From contig JAIOJX010000005.1 in NCBI GenBank assembly GCA_022376925.1, positions 158,425,501 through 158,489,500 of the forward strand: a DNA stretch of 64,000 nt, written 5' to 3'. The DNA is from Tragulus kanchil (Eukaryota; Chordata; Mammalia; Artiodactyla; Tragulidae). This document shows, piece by piece, positions 1 through 11,990 of the stretch. The notes under the pieces are model-generated. The model saw only the letters and a list, made by a program, of their open reading frames with translations. It did not search any database and was not told where the DNA came from. Each line of letters starts with the position of its first letter. Position 1 is the first letter of the stretch. The translations under genes and the position numbers were made by a program.

Positions 1-9
1 GTAGTGTAT

Positions 10-187
10 ATATTTTTTAAAAACTTTATTTTTATTGAGGTTTAAAATAAAGAGAATGAAATGCTAGGATAAAGTGCACAAGGCTTACATACACCTTAAA
101 GGGTTTTTAAACACATATACTGTGTAACAACCACTAAATAAAAATACAGAACACTTCTAGAATCCAGAAAATTCAAAGGTACGCTTT
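10..187 (-). mobile_element. Degenerate L1 fragment
   Basis: The segment begins with a TTTTTATTGAGGTTTAAAAT-like stretch and continues with degraded text (TGTGTAACAACCACTA, GAACACTTCTAGAATCCAGA) typical of the reverse complement of an old L1 3' end. It is a fossil with no open frame. Subfamily not assigned. Confidence 0.5.
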
Positions 188-200
188 AAAAATACAGATT

Positions 201-535
201 CTCAGGGCTTCCATGGTAGTTCAGTGGTGAAGAATTTGCCTGCCAACGCAGGAGACATGGGTTCGATCCCTGAACCAGGAAGATCCCACATGCTATGGAG
301 CAACTAAGCCCATGAGTCACAACTATTGTGCCTGTGCTCTAGAACCTTGAAGCCACAACTATTGAAGGCCGTGTGCCCTAGAGCCCTGAGTTCCACAACA
401 AGAGAACTCACCGCAACAAGAAGCCTGCTCATCTCAACTAAAGAGTAGCCCCTACTCCATGCAACTAGAGAAGCACCTGCAGCAGCAGTGAAAACCCAGA
501 ATAGCCAAAAATAGATAAATAAATTTTAAAGAAAT
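201..535 (+). mobile_element. tRNA-derived SINE (CHR/Bov-type), full length
   Basis: The head GGGCTTCCATGGTAGTTCAG contains a pol III A-box-like stretch, and the B box is GGGTTCGATCCC. A body of AACTA-type monomers is followed by a TAAA-rich tail. A 13-bp target-site duplication, AAAAATACAGATT, flanks it at 188-200 and 536-548. Several diagnostic positions have decayed, so it is moderately old. Confidence 0.9.
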
Positions 536-548
536 AAAAATACAGATT

Positions 549-1750
549 TCCAGATCTTGACTGTGGAAATTTCAATGCAATCACTGGGGTAGGCACAGGA
601 AGAGACTAATGTACAGTTTTAAACCAGCTGAGTACAATGCATGTATTAAAAGCCCAGTTAGTTCCAATCCCTGTTAACACTAACTTCCAGCTTGATACAC
701 AGCCAAGATTATTGAGTTCATACAATACTGTGAGCCACATGAAACACGAGTCAGTTAACAGCTTAACTAGCAGAATATCTGTTTAAAAGGACATAAAAAT
801 AATTCATTCACTAAAACTCTAAGAATAGAGAAACTAGTTAAATCAAAATGCCTGAAGAAATTTGACTGGAACTCATGAATTAACTCTTTCATATTTACAA
901 ATGCAATTTTTACCTCATCTATAGGTAGAAAGTTTACCCTTTTGAAAATTCCTAATGAATGAATTTCTGTAGGTTTTAGCAAACACACAAATAACTTTAA
1001 GGCAACCTAGCATATCTCAACATGCATCATCATGAAAGTGTTCTCCAGAGAGCTTGTTAAACTAACAACCCAATCCAATGTATTCACTACATTACAGTAA
1101 AGCACAAATAGAACCACAGTAGAGTCAAAATAAATTGACAGCAAGAGTAACCGGCAGTGATAATATATCCCAGCTTTGATAATTGGACAATATTATAAAC
1201 ACAGAGCTTGGAATTAAGCTTGGTCTGGCAGACTATAACCTATGAAACTCTTTAAAATCCAGAACAGATGCACATGAACACTGCACATATATTCTACACT
1301 AATTGTGCTGTCATATAAAATTCCTATACTCTGAAATAAAAGAAGTAACCACAGGCGATTACAATACTTGTCTTACACAATTAACTGCAAGTCAACTCTG
1401 TCAAAATGAATGCAGGAAGTTAAGGGTCACTCAAAGGGACTCTTTTCCAGGTTTTTGTCTACAACAATAAAAATATAGCATGAGTCCCATGTGGGACAAA
1501 GTAATTTTGAGAGCTGACAGAAAGGGTCAAGTTCAGGGCATCTGTTCCATGAAGGAATGGAGTTGGCTAATGTCTGAAAGCAGGGTCTCATAAATCATTA
1601 ATTCTGCTATTTTGGGCCTTTCTTCTTCCTTCCAAGCAGCAGGGTGGACAGAGCTAGTAGCTGAAGAGCACAATGAAGAAGGTTTGTCAGGCCTGGGTTT
1701 TACAGATAAATGTAGTGATGCTGTGTGTGTTGTGATCAAGACTGGAAGGC
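549..1750. other. Unique intronic DNA
   Basis: AT-rich sequence in which I recognise no repeat family, exon or regulatory signal. Short open frames on both strands look like chance. It runs up to the start of the first tandem duplication. Confidence 0.6.
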
Positions 1751-1850
1751 TGGTAAAACAAACACATTTCTAAGCACAGAATAATTCACACCATTACCCT
1801 CTATCCTGTATTAGCAGTAAGTGGAGTTTGGAACAATAAGTTTAGGGTTG

Positions 1851-2174
1851 GGCTTCCCCTGGTGGTCCAGTGGGTAAGGGCACCGCCTTGCAGTGCAAGG
1901 GGCGCCAGTTCGAGCCCTGGCCTGGGAAGATCCCACGCGCTGCGGAGCAGCTGGACCGATGTGTCCAATTGCCGAGCCAGAGCTCTGGAGCGCATGCGCC
2001 CAGAGCTCTGCAACGACAGAGGCCACCGCGATGGGAGGCCCACAGGAGCCAAAGAACAAAGACAGATGAAAACAGAGAAATGAAAGACCAATAGAAGTGG
2101 TACGCCCGCTCCCCTCCCTCCTCAATCCAACCCCCGCCCAAAATAAATAAATAAATAAATCTTTAAAAAAAAAA
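1851..2174 (+). mobile_element. Young tRNA-derived SINE with C-rich 3' module (copy in D1a)
   Basis: The head GGCTTCCCCTGGTGGTCCAG leads to a B-box-like GTTCGAGCCC. The middle keeps many CpG pairs (GCGCATGCGCCC), then a C-rich module with GCCCGCTCCCCTCCCTCC, (AAAT)n and an A tail. A perfect 16-bp target-site duplication, AATAAGTTTAGGGTTG, flanks it at 1835-1850 and 2175-2190. Retained CpG and an exact duplication indicate recent insertion. Confidence 0.92.
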
Positions 2175-2930
2175 AATAAGTTTAGGGTTGTTAAAAACAA
2201 AAAAATAAAATCATAGTTAAGGTTCCTTGCCAAATAGGACAGACTCAAGGGGAATTCTGAACCAGAAAATATCAAGATTAACTCATCTGAACTTTTAGTC
2301 AATCACCATGCGTGTTTTCTGCTTTCTTTAGCTTAAGCAAAATTAAATGTGAATTTTTTTCAAGTTTCTTCATTATCTGAAGACACTTAATACTATCATT
2401 TTTCACTTGATATTATATTCAGGACTTTTTCCTAAGTTTCAACAATTCAGAATCTGGAATTTGTGAGTAAATAATGTCTGGGGTAACTCACAGCTTGCGA
2501 CTGCGCGTCTGAATGCTCTATCTTGTCTTCTAGGGATGTTTCCATTCTTGTTTCAAAGGTGTCGTACATAATGCAACACTATGGATCACATTTGCAATTC
2601 CACATGAGAGCTATGAAATGAAATTCTTCACTTGTATTCCCAACAACCAGAAACCTTTATAGCCTATGCAGTCGGGTAGTGGATTCTCTTCCGGAGACTA
2701 CTGACTTCAGCAGTATAAAGTTCAACGTGGGTCAAATCTGCATATTAACTTCACTTGTAACCTTGCAAAACCAGAAGGACTGAATAAAGGTATCCTGTCA
2801 AACTATCAATTCTCTGTGGCAGGTCAAGCATGGTAAAACAAACACATTTCTAAGCACAGAATAATTCACACCATTACCCTCTATCCTGTATTAGCAGTAA
2901 GTGGAGTTTGGAACAATAAGTTTAGGGTTG

Positions 2931-3254
2931 GGCTTCCCCTGGTGGTCCAGTGGGTAAGGGCACCGCCTTGCAGTGCAAGGGGCGCCAGTTCGAGCCCTGG
3001 CCTGGGAAGATCCCACGCGCTGCGGAGCAGCTGGACCGATGTGTCCAATTGCCGAGCCAGAGCTCTGGAGCGCATGCGCCCAGAGCTCTGCAACGACAGA
3101 GGCCACCGCGATGGGAGGCCCACAGGAGCCAAAGAACAAAGACAGATGAAAACAGAGAAATGAAAGACCAATAGAAGTGGTACGCCCGCTCCCCTCCCTC
3201 CTCAATCCAACCCCCGCCCAAAATAAATAAATAAATAAATCTTTAAAAAAAAAA
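2931..3254 (+). mobile_element. Young tRNA-derived SINE (copy in D1b)
   Basis: Identical to the element at 1851-2174, including its target-site duplications (2915-2930 and 3255-3270). It exists because the surrounding block is duplicated, not through a second transposition. Confidence 0.92.
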
Positions 3255-3888
3255 AATAAGTTTAGGGTTGTTAAAAACAAAAAAATAAAATCATAGTTAA
3301 GGTTCCTTGCCAAATAGGACAGACTCAAGGGGAATTCTGAACCAGAAAATATCAAGATTAACTCATCTGAACTTTTAGTCAATCACCATGCGTGTTTTCT
3401 GCTTTCTTTAGCTTAAGCAAAATTAAATGTGAATTTTTTTCAAGTTTCTTCATTATCTGAAGACACTTAATACTATCATTTTTCACTTGATATTATATTC
3501 AGGACTTTTCCTAAGTTTCAACAATTCAGAATCTGGAATTTGTGAGTAAATAATGTCTGGGGTAACTCACAGCTTGCGACTGCGCGTCTGAATGCTCTAT
3601 CTTGTCTTCTAGGGATGTTTCCATTCTTGTTTCAAAGGTGTCGTACATAATGCAACACTATGGATCACATTTGCAATTCCACATGAGAGCTATGAAATGA
3701 AATTCTTCACTTGTATTCCCAACAACCAGAAACCTTTATAGCCTATGCAGTCGGGTAGTGGATTCTCTTCCGGAGACTACTGACTTCAGCAGTATAAAGT
3801 TCAACGTGGGTCAAATCTGCATATTAACTTCACTTGTAACCTTGCAAAACCAGAAGGACTGAATAAAGGTATCCTGTCAAACTATCAA

Positions 3889-5815
3889 CTTTCACATTTC
3901 AAGTCAAAGTGGCAGGAACCTTAAATTTTCTTTTTTAGCCTCCTGTAGAGTTACAGAGTATGTCAAAAAAACACCGAGCTTCTGATGCAGCAGTCAATTC
4001 AAACGACTGACAGAAGACTATGACTCAGGAGAATGCCCAGAACACAGGCTCCATTTATGGTGGCCTATCATCCTAGGCACTCAAAATGTAAGGCTGAGTA
4101 AATACAGAAAAGCAGTATGTTGCCTTAACCTTGAAAACAGAGATCAACAATTTGCAAGAAAGGTCTGTTAAAACAGCTGTGATGAGTGGTTATTTTGGGC
4201 TTGTGATTCCACACTCCCTCACTGGTTGCAGTTATACCACGTGCTAAACCACATCAATTAGGAAAAATGGACTGTCAAGGAGTCAGTCAGCTAAAAATTG
4301 CCAGAAGCTCAATAATCAAATATTCTACTATCAGCTCTTTCATGGTAACTGCAAAACATTAAAACACAAAAATAGCCATTCTTTTTGTAGATTTATAACA
4401 CTTCAATATTCTTGCCTAATTAACATGACATTTACATAACAGTATCTAATTAATTTCTAACTAAAGGCACTGTGGGCTAATTAGAAATGCATCATTCTTT
4501 TCTAACCAGCTTGTCAATTCTCTTCTATCATAATCTGTATACTGTTTACCTTTGCAACATCTCACTTTCCCAGGCTTGATGTTCAAAAGGTGATTTCGGA
4601 CAACAGATTCAAGCTATAATTTTCTCCCCACTTTAGAGTCATAATATGGTATGAAATGGTTTTTGATGAGCCACTTAAAAAACCAAATCTATGCAATGGA
4701 GATAGTGAAATAAACTCAACACTGTCTCCTGATGTGGACATATTAAGAAAGCAGAACTATCTTTTTAAAAATATTCGAAGAATGCACATTCTTTCAGCAG
4801 TAAACTATTTCTTCTTTAAAAGTGCTCAAAATATACATGCAGACTTAAAACAGTAAATGATAATAAATGAATATTAGGGACAGATCAGGATGCACAAGAA
4901 AATAAGCCATGTCTTTAGAAAAGAAAACCCTCTCTTCCAATTTAACCCTAAAACCTGCAATTTTTGCCTTTTTAATCAGAAAGGACACACCTAATCTGTC
5001 TACCTAATTGAGTTTGAAAAGCACCATTGATTAAAAAACAAGGACACATAAAGATACAATGTGTGGAAATCTAAGTTTACAGAAAATCTTCAGCCCAGAT
5101 AATAGCCCTCCCACCTCTCCAAATGAAACTTCCAAATTAAAACATTTACAAAGCTTGTTACAGAATCTAAGTGCTAATCTCTCAGAAGTTCTAACCCTAA
5201 CTCATTGTATGATCTCTCATGCCATTCAGATCTAAACTAGAGATTCATGAGCAGAGGATTTCCAAAGTGGGTAAGAAGTTGCTATTGGTAGCTCTGTTTG
5301 TTTATAATGGGCCTCTGAACAAATGTCATTACCATTCCACTTCCACTCCCCTCAATGACGGTAGCTGGGCAGCTTTTCAAATATTAGTGTGTCTATACAT
5401 GTTTACGTGAGTGTGCTTATTATTAGCCCATTTGCACAACAGAAATAAAATTTAATATTCTCCCACACCACCCTGCGTAGGGAGCACTACTACAAGCAAA
5501 ATGAAATCAGGAATACTTAGCATGAGCACAGACCTCAGATTCTTATATAGGATCATGCGTGGATGTCATGATGAGTTTTGGAAGAAATGCTCTCTCTTGA
5601 CCCAGCAACGGCCTTAATGTCATGAGCTTTATATGGGGCAAAGTTTTATCCATCTTGTTACTTTAGCATACTAGGTGTTCAAAATATGTTTTTCACTGCT
5701 GAATGAAAATGATCCAGGCCAAAATCAATTAATGCACATACACAGCTATTCAGAAGGGAAACTGAACCATTCATAAACGGTTGACTTTCACCATATTTAC
5801 ATGTTAATCTAACAT
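3889..5815. other. Unique intronic DNA with an AT-rich motif cluster
   Basis: No repeat family or exon recognised. Around 4418-4492 there are three TAATTA-type motifs and an octamer-like AAATGCAT within 75 bp (see findings). The 66-codon and 63-codon plus-strand frames at 4656 and 5219 have no recognisable similarity and look like chance. Confidence 0.55.
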
Positions 5816-6219
5816 GGTAGTTCTCAAACATTTGCATCTTAGGACCTTTTTACACTTAAAACATGAAACAGCTTTTGTTTCTGTCGGTTATATCTATTGA
5901 TCTTGATCTTATTTGGAATTAAAACTGAAAAAAATAGCAAATTTTCATTTAAAATTCACAAAACAATAACATGTCAACATAAAATGTGTTTTTATGAAAA
6001 ATACACATTTTTAAAAATGAGAGCAGCCAAGCTTAAAGGAAGAAACTTTGATTTTCATATTAGCACTCAATCTGTTACAATGCCTCACTCATGTGAAGCA
6101 TATGAAGAAAAACCACCCTCACACAGATATATAGTTGGAAAAGGAAGGACCTTGTGGACCCATAAATGGGTCCTGGGTACCTCTATAGGTCCCTGGACCA
6201 CACTTGGGAGAACCACTGG
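5816..6219 (+). mobile_element. hAT (MER1/Charlie-like) DNA transposon fossil
   Basis: It begins with GGTAGTTCTCAAACATTTGC and ends with CACACTTGGGAGAACCACTG. These are degraded inverted termini of the GTTCTCAAA/TTTGAGAAC type seen in Charlie-like elements. Internal text such as AGCTTTTGTTTCTGTCGGTT fits an old non-autonomous element. The 158-codon open frame across it (5897-6373) is not a transposase I recognise. Confidence 0.7.
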
Positions 6220-7985
6220 TACAGAACAAAACAGGTTCATAATACTTTCCAACTTCTCCACACCTGGCTCACATGCCAACGAACTTACTTCAGTCTTGCA
6301 GAGACCAATCAATGCACTAGTACAAATAATAGTAAAAGGCTTGCCCATTCTCAAAGCATTAATATTTAAATAATATTAAATATTTTGGTGCAATATTATT
6401 GAGCTCTAAAGAGCCAGCCCTGGAGGCTACTCTAGGTCCGTAGCAGCTCTACAAGAATTTTAGAATCAGCTGTCAGTTTGGCCACACACACACACAGAGA
6501 AGGTAGACTGACGGGCTTATACTGAACTGACAGTGAGTTTGTATTGTGGAATAACATCTTAGCAACACAGAGTCTCCTGATCCAGGAACCCATGAAGGCA
6601 AGGAATAGTGGAATAAATTCTGCAAGTATAATTTCAACCCAGGACATTCTATTTTTGCTACTTATGTTGGAAGAGTAAAATCATGTTTTATGTAACCTCA
6701 AAGGATTCTAACCGAGAAGTTAAGTTTGTTTGATTTCAGTTTTCAGATGTGATCTTTTATGAATGCATAACCTAAAAAGAGCATCCAACTATGTATTAGG
6801 AGACCGACACACACACTTATCATCAATACTCCAAACAGTGGTTAAGGTCCAACAACAACTAACACTGAAATTTTAAGACACCATCATCTTGAGGTTCAAA
6901 GCCAGAAAGAACCCCTTTTTGAGAGGTCAAAATATCACCTGGTGAATGAAGTCAGTTTTGTTTTTAGGCACTCTGGCTTCTGTCTGTGACAAAGCATACT
7001 TCATATAGGTATGAAGTCAGGAGCTGTCACTTCTCCAATTTCGACTTCAGTGCTGACTATTTACAGGCCTAAGGCCCAACTCAGATTTCTACATTTGCAT
7101 TATACCATCAGCATGAGCATGTATCTGGTAACAACATTAATGAAGAAACCACTCAGCATTACAAGAGCTTTTATTTTCTGACAAAGTTTAGCTACTGAGA
7201 GTATTTTCATAAATCTTGTGCTGCATCTGCACATGAAACAATGCGCTACCTTCTTCAGAAAAGGAAGTGACTTTTGCATGTTCTCCATAAGAGGCTTCAG
7301 AGAAAATAGAAAAATGTCTATTTAGGCCACAGGTATTGTCCCATGGGCATGCAAAAAGAATCTTGAACACAGGTACCTTCCTTCCCCTGACTCGTGCTGA
7401 GCCTCTCCTATAAGTAGCTGACGTGTTCAAAGTGACAATGATCAGAAGGAACCTTAGTCAAACCTTCTTGTTTTGCAGAAATAAAAACTAGCAGGTCTTA
7501 TTAATAAGATCGTTCTTTGCAAACAGTAGTTTAAAATGTCAAAATCTGAATTATGTAAAGAAATAGTTACACTGATATTCTGAAACTTTAAAAACTCCTT
7601 ACCAATATGGCATCCTATTGTTTATTAAATCTAAAGAATTACCCTTTTGACAGATCAAAAAGTGAAATGGTTTATGAAACAACAGAACATACAAACAAAC
7701 ACAAAATGTAAAGTTACATGTAGTCATTTTTGGCATGGGAAACTCTGAATTTTGAATTCACAAAGACCATTAAAATATATTCACGTAAGTTTAAAATAGC
7801 ACGCAGATAGATGCCCCCAGAATAATATTGTTTCTCCCCCAGCCAAACACGTCTGTCATAATAAAACTTGAATTTAATCTGAAATCAGCCCAGTGTCACC
7901 TATTACCTGTATCTACACAAAACAAAAACAGTGTGACAGCTGCAAAGGGCTAAAGCTATGTGAAGTGTGGTTGTTCACTGTGACC
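6220..7985. other. Unique intronic DNA
   Basis: No exon or recognised repeat apart from a short CA run near 6482-6496. Minus-strand frames at 6432-6647 and 7100-7430 have no coding character I can support. Confidence 0.55.
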
Positions 7986-10209
7986 TTTACTTTCACAGCC
8001 AAGTATAGAGCTTTTCATTTAATAAGAACATAAAAAAAATCTGCATTTGCAAAGAGGGGGCAGAGATGCTGCTGCATCAAAACCTAGCATGAATATCAAT
8101 AACTGTATAATCTCATTAAGTGCCTGAGGAAACCTTTATGGGAAACTCATCTTTCAGATTCGTGGACTTTTTAAGCAATCCTTGAAAAATGGGTGCTTAA
8201 AAGGTTGCTAGTCTCACTTGCAAAGGGGAATCTACAAGGGGGATATTCGGGTGATAAAAAGAAACACCTATCAGCAAAATTTGCTGTTTCACAACGAGCA
8301 GCTGGCTATTTGCACAGTTAAAAACCACACACAAAAAAACCAGTCTCATTATTCTAAAAGCTCTGTTAAAAGAGATGCACTGTCACCACCACAAGATAAC
8401 TGAATTCCAAAATCAGGGAGGGAAACTACCTTTTCGAGTTACTTCATCTTGAGGTTACTGAATGGCACAGAAAATAATAAAAGAATATTAGGTATTTGCT
8501 CAAAATCAGGTTCAGGCCACAAGAAGCCTCTCTTTGCTGTATCAAAACACATGTGCACATGATGGATCTCAGAAATGTAAAAGACTAGTAAACTTTTCTA
8601 AATATTTAAATCATTTACTGAGTATTCCCTTGTTGAGTGTTATAGGGAAGAGCAAAGCAGAATAAAATCAACTTTCTGCTAATGTTCATTTTAGCCTCTA
8701 AGACGGAACAGAGAGATGACATTCTCATGTCAAAGAGGTGACCAACACAATACATCATTAGATGTTAAGGGAAGAAGTCAGGGATTCTTCGGAGGAAGCA
8801 AGTATGGATGGAATGGTTCTGAGGTAGGCTTCCAAGAGCACTACTAAAAACAGTAGTACGTGTTGCCATGGTGTCTTTGGGAGCAACAAGAATCTGGTTT
8901 AGTTTAGAGCTGAGTATCAGCGCTGGGAAAGGTCGGGAGGTCAAATACAATGAAGTTGCAGAGTATTTGCGGGAAGGATTTCTGATACAAGATAAAGAAT
9001 CTGGATGATCAAATAGGTGGTGATGAGTCAATGAAAGAATTCCCTGTTTAACATAATATCAATGGGAGAATCATCTGACAAGTTTATGACTAGGACTATT
9101 TACTTTCACAGCCAAGTATAGAGCTTTTCATTTAATAAGAACATAAAAAAAATCTGCATTTGCAAAGAGGGGGCAGAGATGCTGCTGCATCAAAACCTAG
9201 CATGAATATCAATAACTGTATAATCTCATTAAGTGCCTGAGGAAACCTTTATGGGAAACTCATCTTTCAGATTCGTGGACTTTTTAAGCAATCCTTGAAA
9301 AATGGGTGCTTAAAAGGTTGCTAGTCTCACTTGCAAAGGGGAATCTACAAGGGGGATATTCGGGTGATAAAAAGAAACACCTATCAGCAAAATTTGCTGT
9401 TTCACAACGAGCAGCTGGCTATTTGCACAGTTAAAAACCACACACAAAAAAACCAGTCTCATTATTCTAAAAGCTCTGTTAAAAGAGATGCACTGTCACC
9501 ACCACAAGATAACTGAATTCCAAAATCAGGGAGGGAAACTACCTTTTCGAGTTACTTCATCTTGAGGTTACTGAATGGCACAGAAAATAATAAAAGAATA
9601 TTAGGTATTTGCTCAAAATCAGGTTCAGGCCACAAGAAGCCTCTCTTTGCTGTATCAAAACACATGTGCACATGATGGATCTCAGAAATGTAAAAGACTA
9701 GTAAACTTTTCTAAATATTTAAATCATTTACTGAGTATTCCCTTGTTGAGTGTTATAGGGAAGAGCAAAGCAGAATAAAATCAACTTTCTGCTAATGTTC
9801 ATTTTAGCCTCTAAGACGGAACAGAGAGATGACATTCTCATGTCAAAGAGGTGACCAACACAATACATCATTAGATGTTAAGGGAAGAAGTCAGGGATTC
9901 TTCGGAGGAAGCAAGTATGGATGGAATGGTTCTGAGGTAGGCTTCCAAGAGCACTACTAAAAACAGTAGTACGTGTTGCCATGGTGTCTTTGGGAGCAAC
10001 AAGAATCTGGTTTAGTTTAGAGCTGAGTATCAGCGCTGGGAAAGGTCGGGAGGTCAAATACAATGAAGTTGCAGAGTATTTGCGGGAAGGATTTCTGATA
10101 CAAGATAAAGAATCTGGATGATCAAATAGGTGGTGATGAGTCAATGAAAGAATTCCCTGTTTAACATAATATCAATGGGAGATTCATCTGACAAGTTTAT
10201 GACTAGGAC
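7986..10209. repeat. Tandem duplication D2 (unit about 1.11 kb)
   Basis: Copy 1 is 7986-9096 and copy 2 is 9099-10209, shift 1113, with two filler bases at 9097-9098. The only difference noticed is GAATCATC versus GATTCATC near the end of each copy. The unit is unique intronic sequence without recognised repeats, so repeat-driven recombination cannot explain it. Confidence 0.95.
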
Positions 10210-10236
10210 AAGATTAGAAGCAAGAACTTATGACTG

Positions 10237-10392
10237 GGGCTTTCCTGGCGGTCCAGTGCTAAATGTGCTCCCAATGCAGGAGCCCTGGGTTCAACCCCTG
10301 GTCAGGGAAGTAGATCCTACATGATACAATTAGGAGTTCACATGCTAAAACTAAAGATTCCACATGCTGCAATGAAGACCTGATGCACCCAA
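10237..10392 (+). mobile_element. Old tRNA-derived SINE fragment
   Basis: GGGCTTTCCTGGCGGTCCAG, then GCAGGAGCCCTGGGTTCAAC and CCCTGGTCAGGGAAG, form a decayed SINE head. The body is heavily diverged and runs into a purine microsatellite that probably grew from its tail. Confidence 0.7.
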
Positions 10393-10439
10393 AGAGAGAG
10401 AGAGGGAGGGAGAGAGAGAGAGAGTGTGTGTGTGTGTGT
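10393..10439 (+). repeat. (GA)n-(GT)n compound microsatellite
   Basis: About 30 bases of GA/GGGA repeats are followed directly by a GT run of about 14 bases. It sits at the 3' end of a SINE, a common birthplace of microsatellites. Confidence 0.9.
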
Positions 10440-10949
10440 AAAAGACTATGGCTGCAATCCTATGAAAACACAATGGTGGCAATGCCAACTTTGCAGATCT
10501 TTACAAGCTCTCCATTGAGCTAACACTGGAGGAGCACAAAGACACATTACGAAACACAAACAGTTTGCGTGCTATGAAGAAAAAGGTTTAGACTGTAAAC
10601 AACACATACTCTAAAGTTAAGAGCACGTTTAATAGAAGAAATTTAAAAATAAGAATATGTATAACTTCCATCCCAATAAATTAAGAAATGTAAATCAAAT
10701 AGGAATTTTTATAGTAATACTAACTGCCAAAACTGACTTTAAATAAGGTCAGAAATATAAATAGTCCAATATCACATATCAAACTAATCAGCTTTATGAA
10801 TAAGGTATTCAAGTTTTCAAGGAACAAGATACATTACATAACGTCAGAGCATAGGACAAAAAGCTGTGTTAGGGCACAGAAAAAGATGAAAAGCTTCCTT
10901 TGAGATTAATGCAACTGGTATCTTAACTAGACAGGAATAGCATCGCCAC

Positions 10950-11990
10950 CATATATAAGCACACGCATAAAAAAAATTAACTCACTTATTTACAAGGTAC
11001 AGAATTTAAAACAAAATTTACATTTTGAATCCATCAGTAATGAATGACTTAAGTTTATCCAGGAATGCAAAGATGGTTTAACATTGTAAATTTATTAAAT
11101 TAAGAGATTACATATTAAAGGAAAAATCTACATGATTGATTTATAAAATCCAACATTCCTGGGCTTCCCCTGGTGGTTCAGTGGGTAAGGACACTGCCTT
11201 GCAGTGCAAGGGGCGCCGGTTCGAGCCCTGGCCTGGGAAGATCCCACGTGCCGCGGAGCAACTGGACTGATGTGTCCAATCACCGAGCCGGAGCTCTGGA
11301 GCGCATGCGCCCAGAGCCGGTGCTCTGAAACGACAGACAGAGGCCAGTGGGAGGCCCACAGAAGCCAAAGAAGGAAGACGAATGAAAATAGAGAAATGAA
11401 AGACCAATAGAAGTGGCCCGCCCACTTCCCTCCCTCCCAACCTGACCCCCGCCCAAAAGTAAATAAATAAATAAATCTTTAAAAAAAATCCAACATTCCT
11501 GAGTTTAAAAAATTAGCACACTATAAATAAAAGTTTCTTAACCTGATAAATAATACCTACAAGGAACCTTACATTATATGGTTTATAGTAGTGAAATACC
11601 AGAAACAGCCTCAAAAAAAAACCAGAAAATAGTAATAATAATAGAGAACACTACACAGCAGTTTGAAAAGAACTAGGCTGACCTAGAAAGATCTCTAAAA
11701 TATACTGTTAAGTAGAAAGGCCTGTTACGAAACAGTATGTATAGTATATTCTCATTTGCATACAGAAAACCTCATATTTATGTATGTATGTGTATAAATG
11801 CATAGAAAAGGAATCTATATACCATCCAAAATGAACACTCAGTGGTTCTCTCTCAAAAGAGTGGGAATTCGGTGTGTGGGGGAAGGGGTGGAGGTATTAA
11901 ATAGAGTATTTTCACCTTCTATTCTATATAAACCTGTCTTTGCTTTACTTGTATATTTAAAAAATAGAATTAAACCTTAAGAAGACAACA
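10950..11990 (+). mobile_element. L1 fossil, ORF2 to 3' end, split by a SINE
   Basis: TTTATCCAGGAATGCAAAGA and TGGTTTAACATTG match the L1 ORF2 region that reads FIPGMQ(R/G)WFN. After the SINE at 11161-11485 come a compressed ORF2 remainder and a 3' UTR with AACAGTATGTATAGTAT and ATAAATGCATAGAAAA, typical of old L1ME tails. Many stops and deletions. A L1M/L1ME class is likely. Confidence 0.7.
11161..11485 (+). mobile_element. Young tRNA-derived SINE with C-rich 3' module
   Basis: Full-length copy with head GGGCTTCCCCTGGTGGTTCA, a GGTTCGAGCCC B box, a CpG-rich middle, the C-rich module and an (AAAT)n-CTTT-A tail. A perfect 15-bp target-site duplication, AAATCCAACATTCCT, lies at 11146-11160 and 11486-11500. 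It is nested inside an L1 fossil. Confidence 0.92.

Larger units (their letters stand above)
1751..3888. repeat. Tandem duplication D1 (unit about 1.06 kb)
   Basis: Copy 1 is 1751-2809 and copy 2 is 2831-3888, in direct orientation with a shift of 1080. The 21 bases between them (2810-2830) belong to neither copy. I see one difference: five versus four T after GGAC near 2427 and 3507. Even the SINE inside and its target-site duplication are repeated exactly, so this is a copied block, not two insertions. Probably an unmerged contig overlap. Confidence 0.95.

Noticed and set aside
207..300. tRNA gene candidates from A- and B-box motifs
   Set aside because: All such motifs lie in SINE heads. 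None forms a full cloverleaf with a proper anticodon arm and 3' end.
1801..2302. Minus-strand open frames of up to 163 codons (repeated at 2881-3382)
   Set aside because: They lie in the antisense of the young SINE. The same protein text recurs wherever that SINE sits (11141, 26536, 40823, 62366), so it is repeat translation, not a gene.
5897..6373. 158-codon plus-strand open frame
   Set aside because: It crosses an old hAT element and shows no transposase motif. The length is within chance for AT-rich DNA with few stops in one frame.
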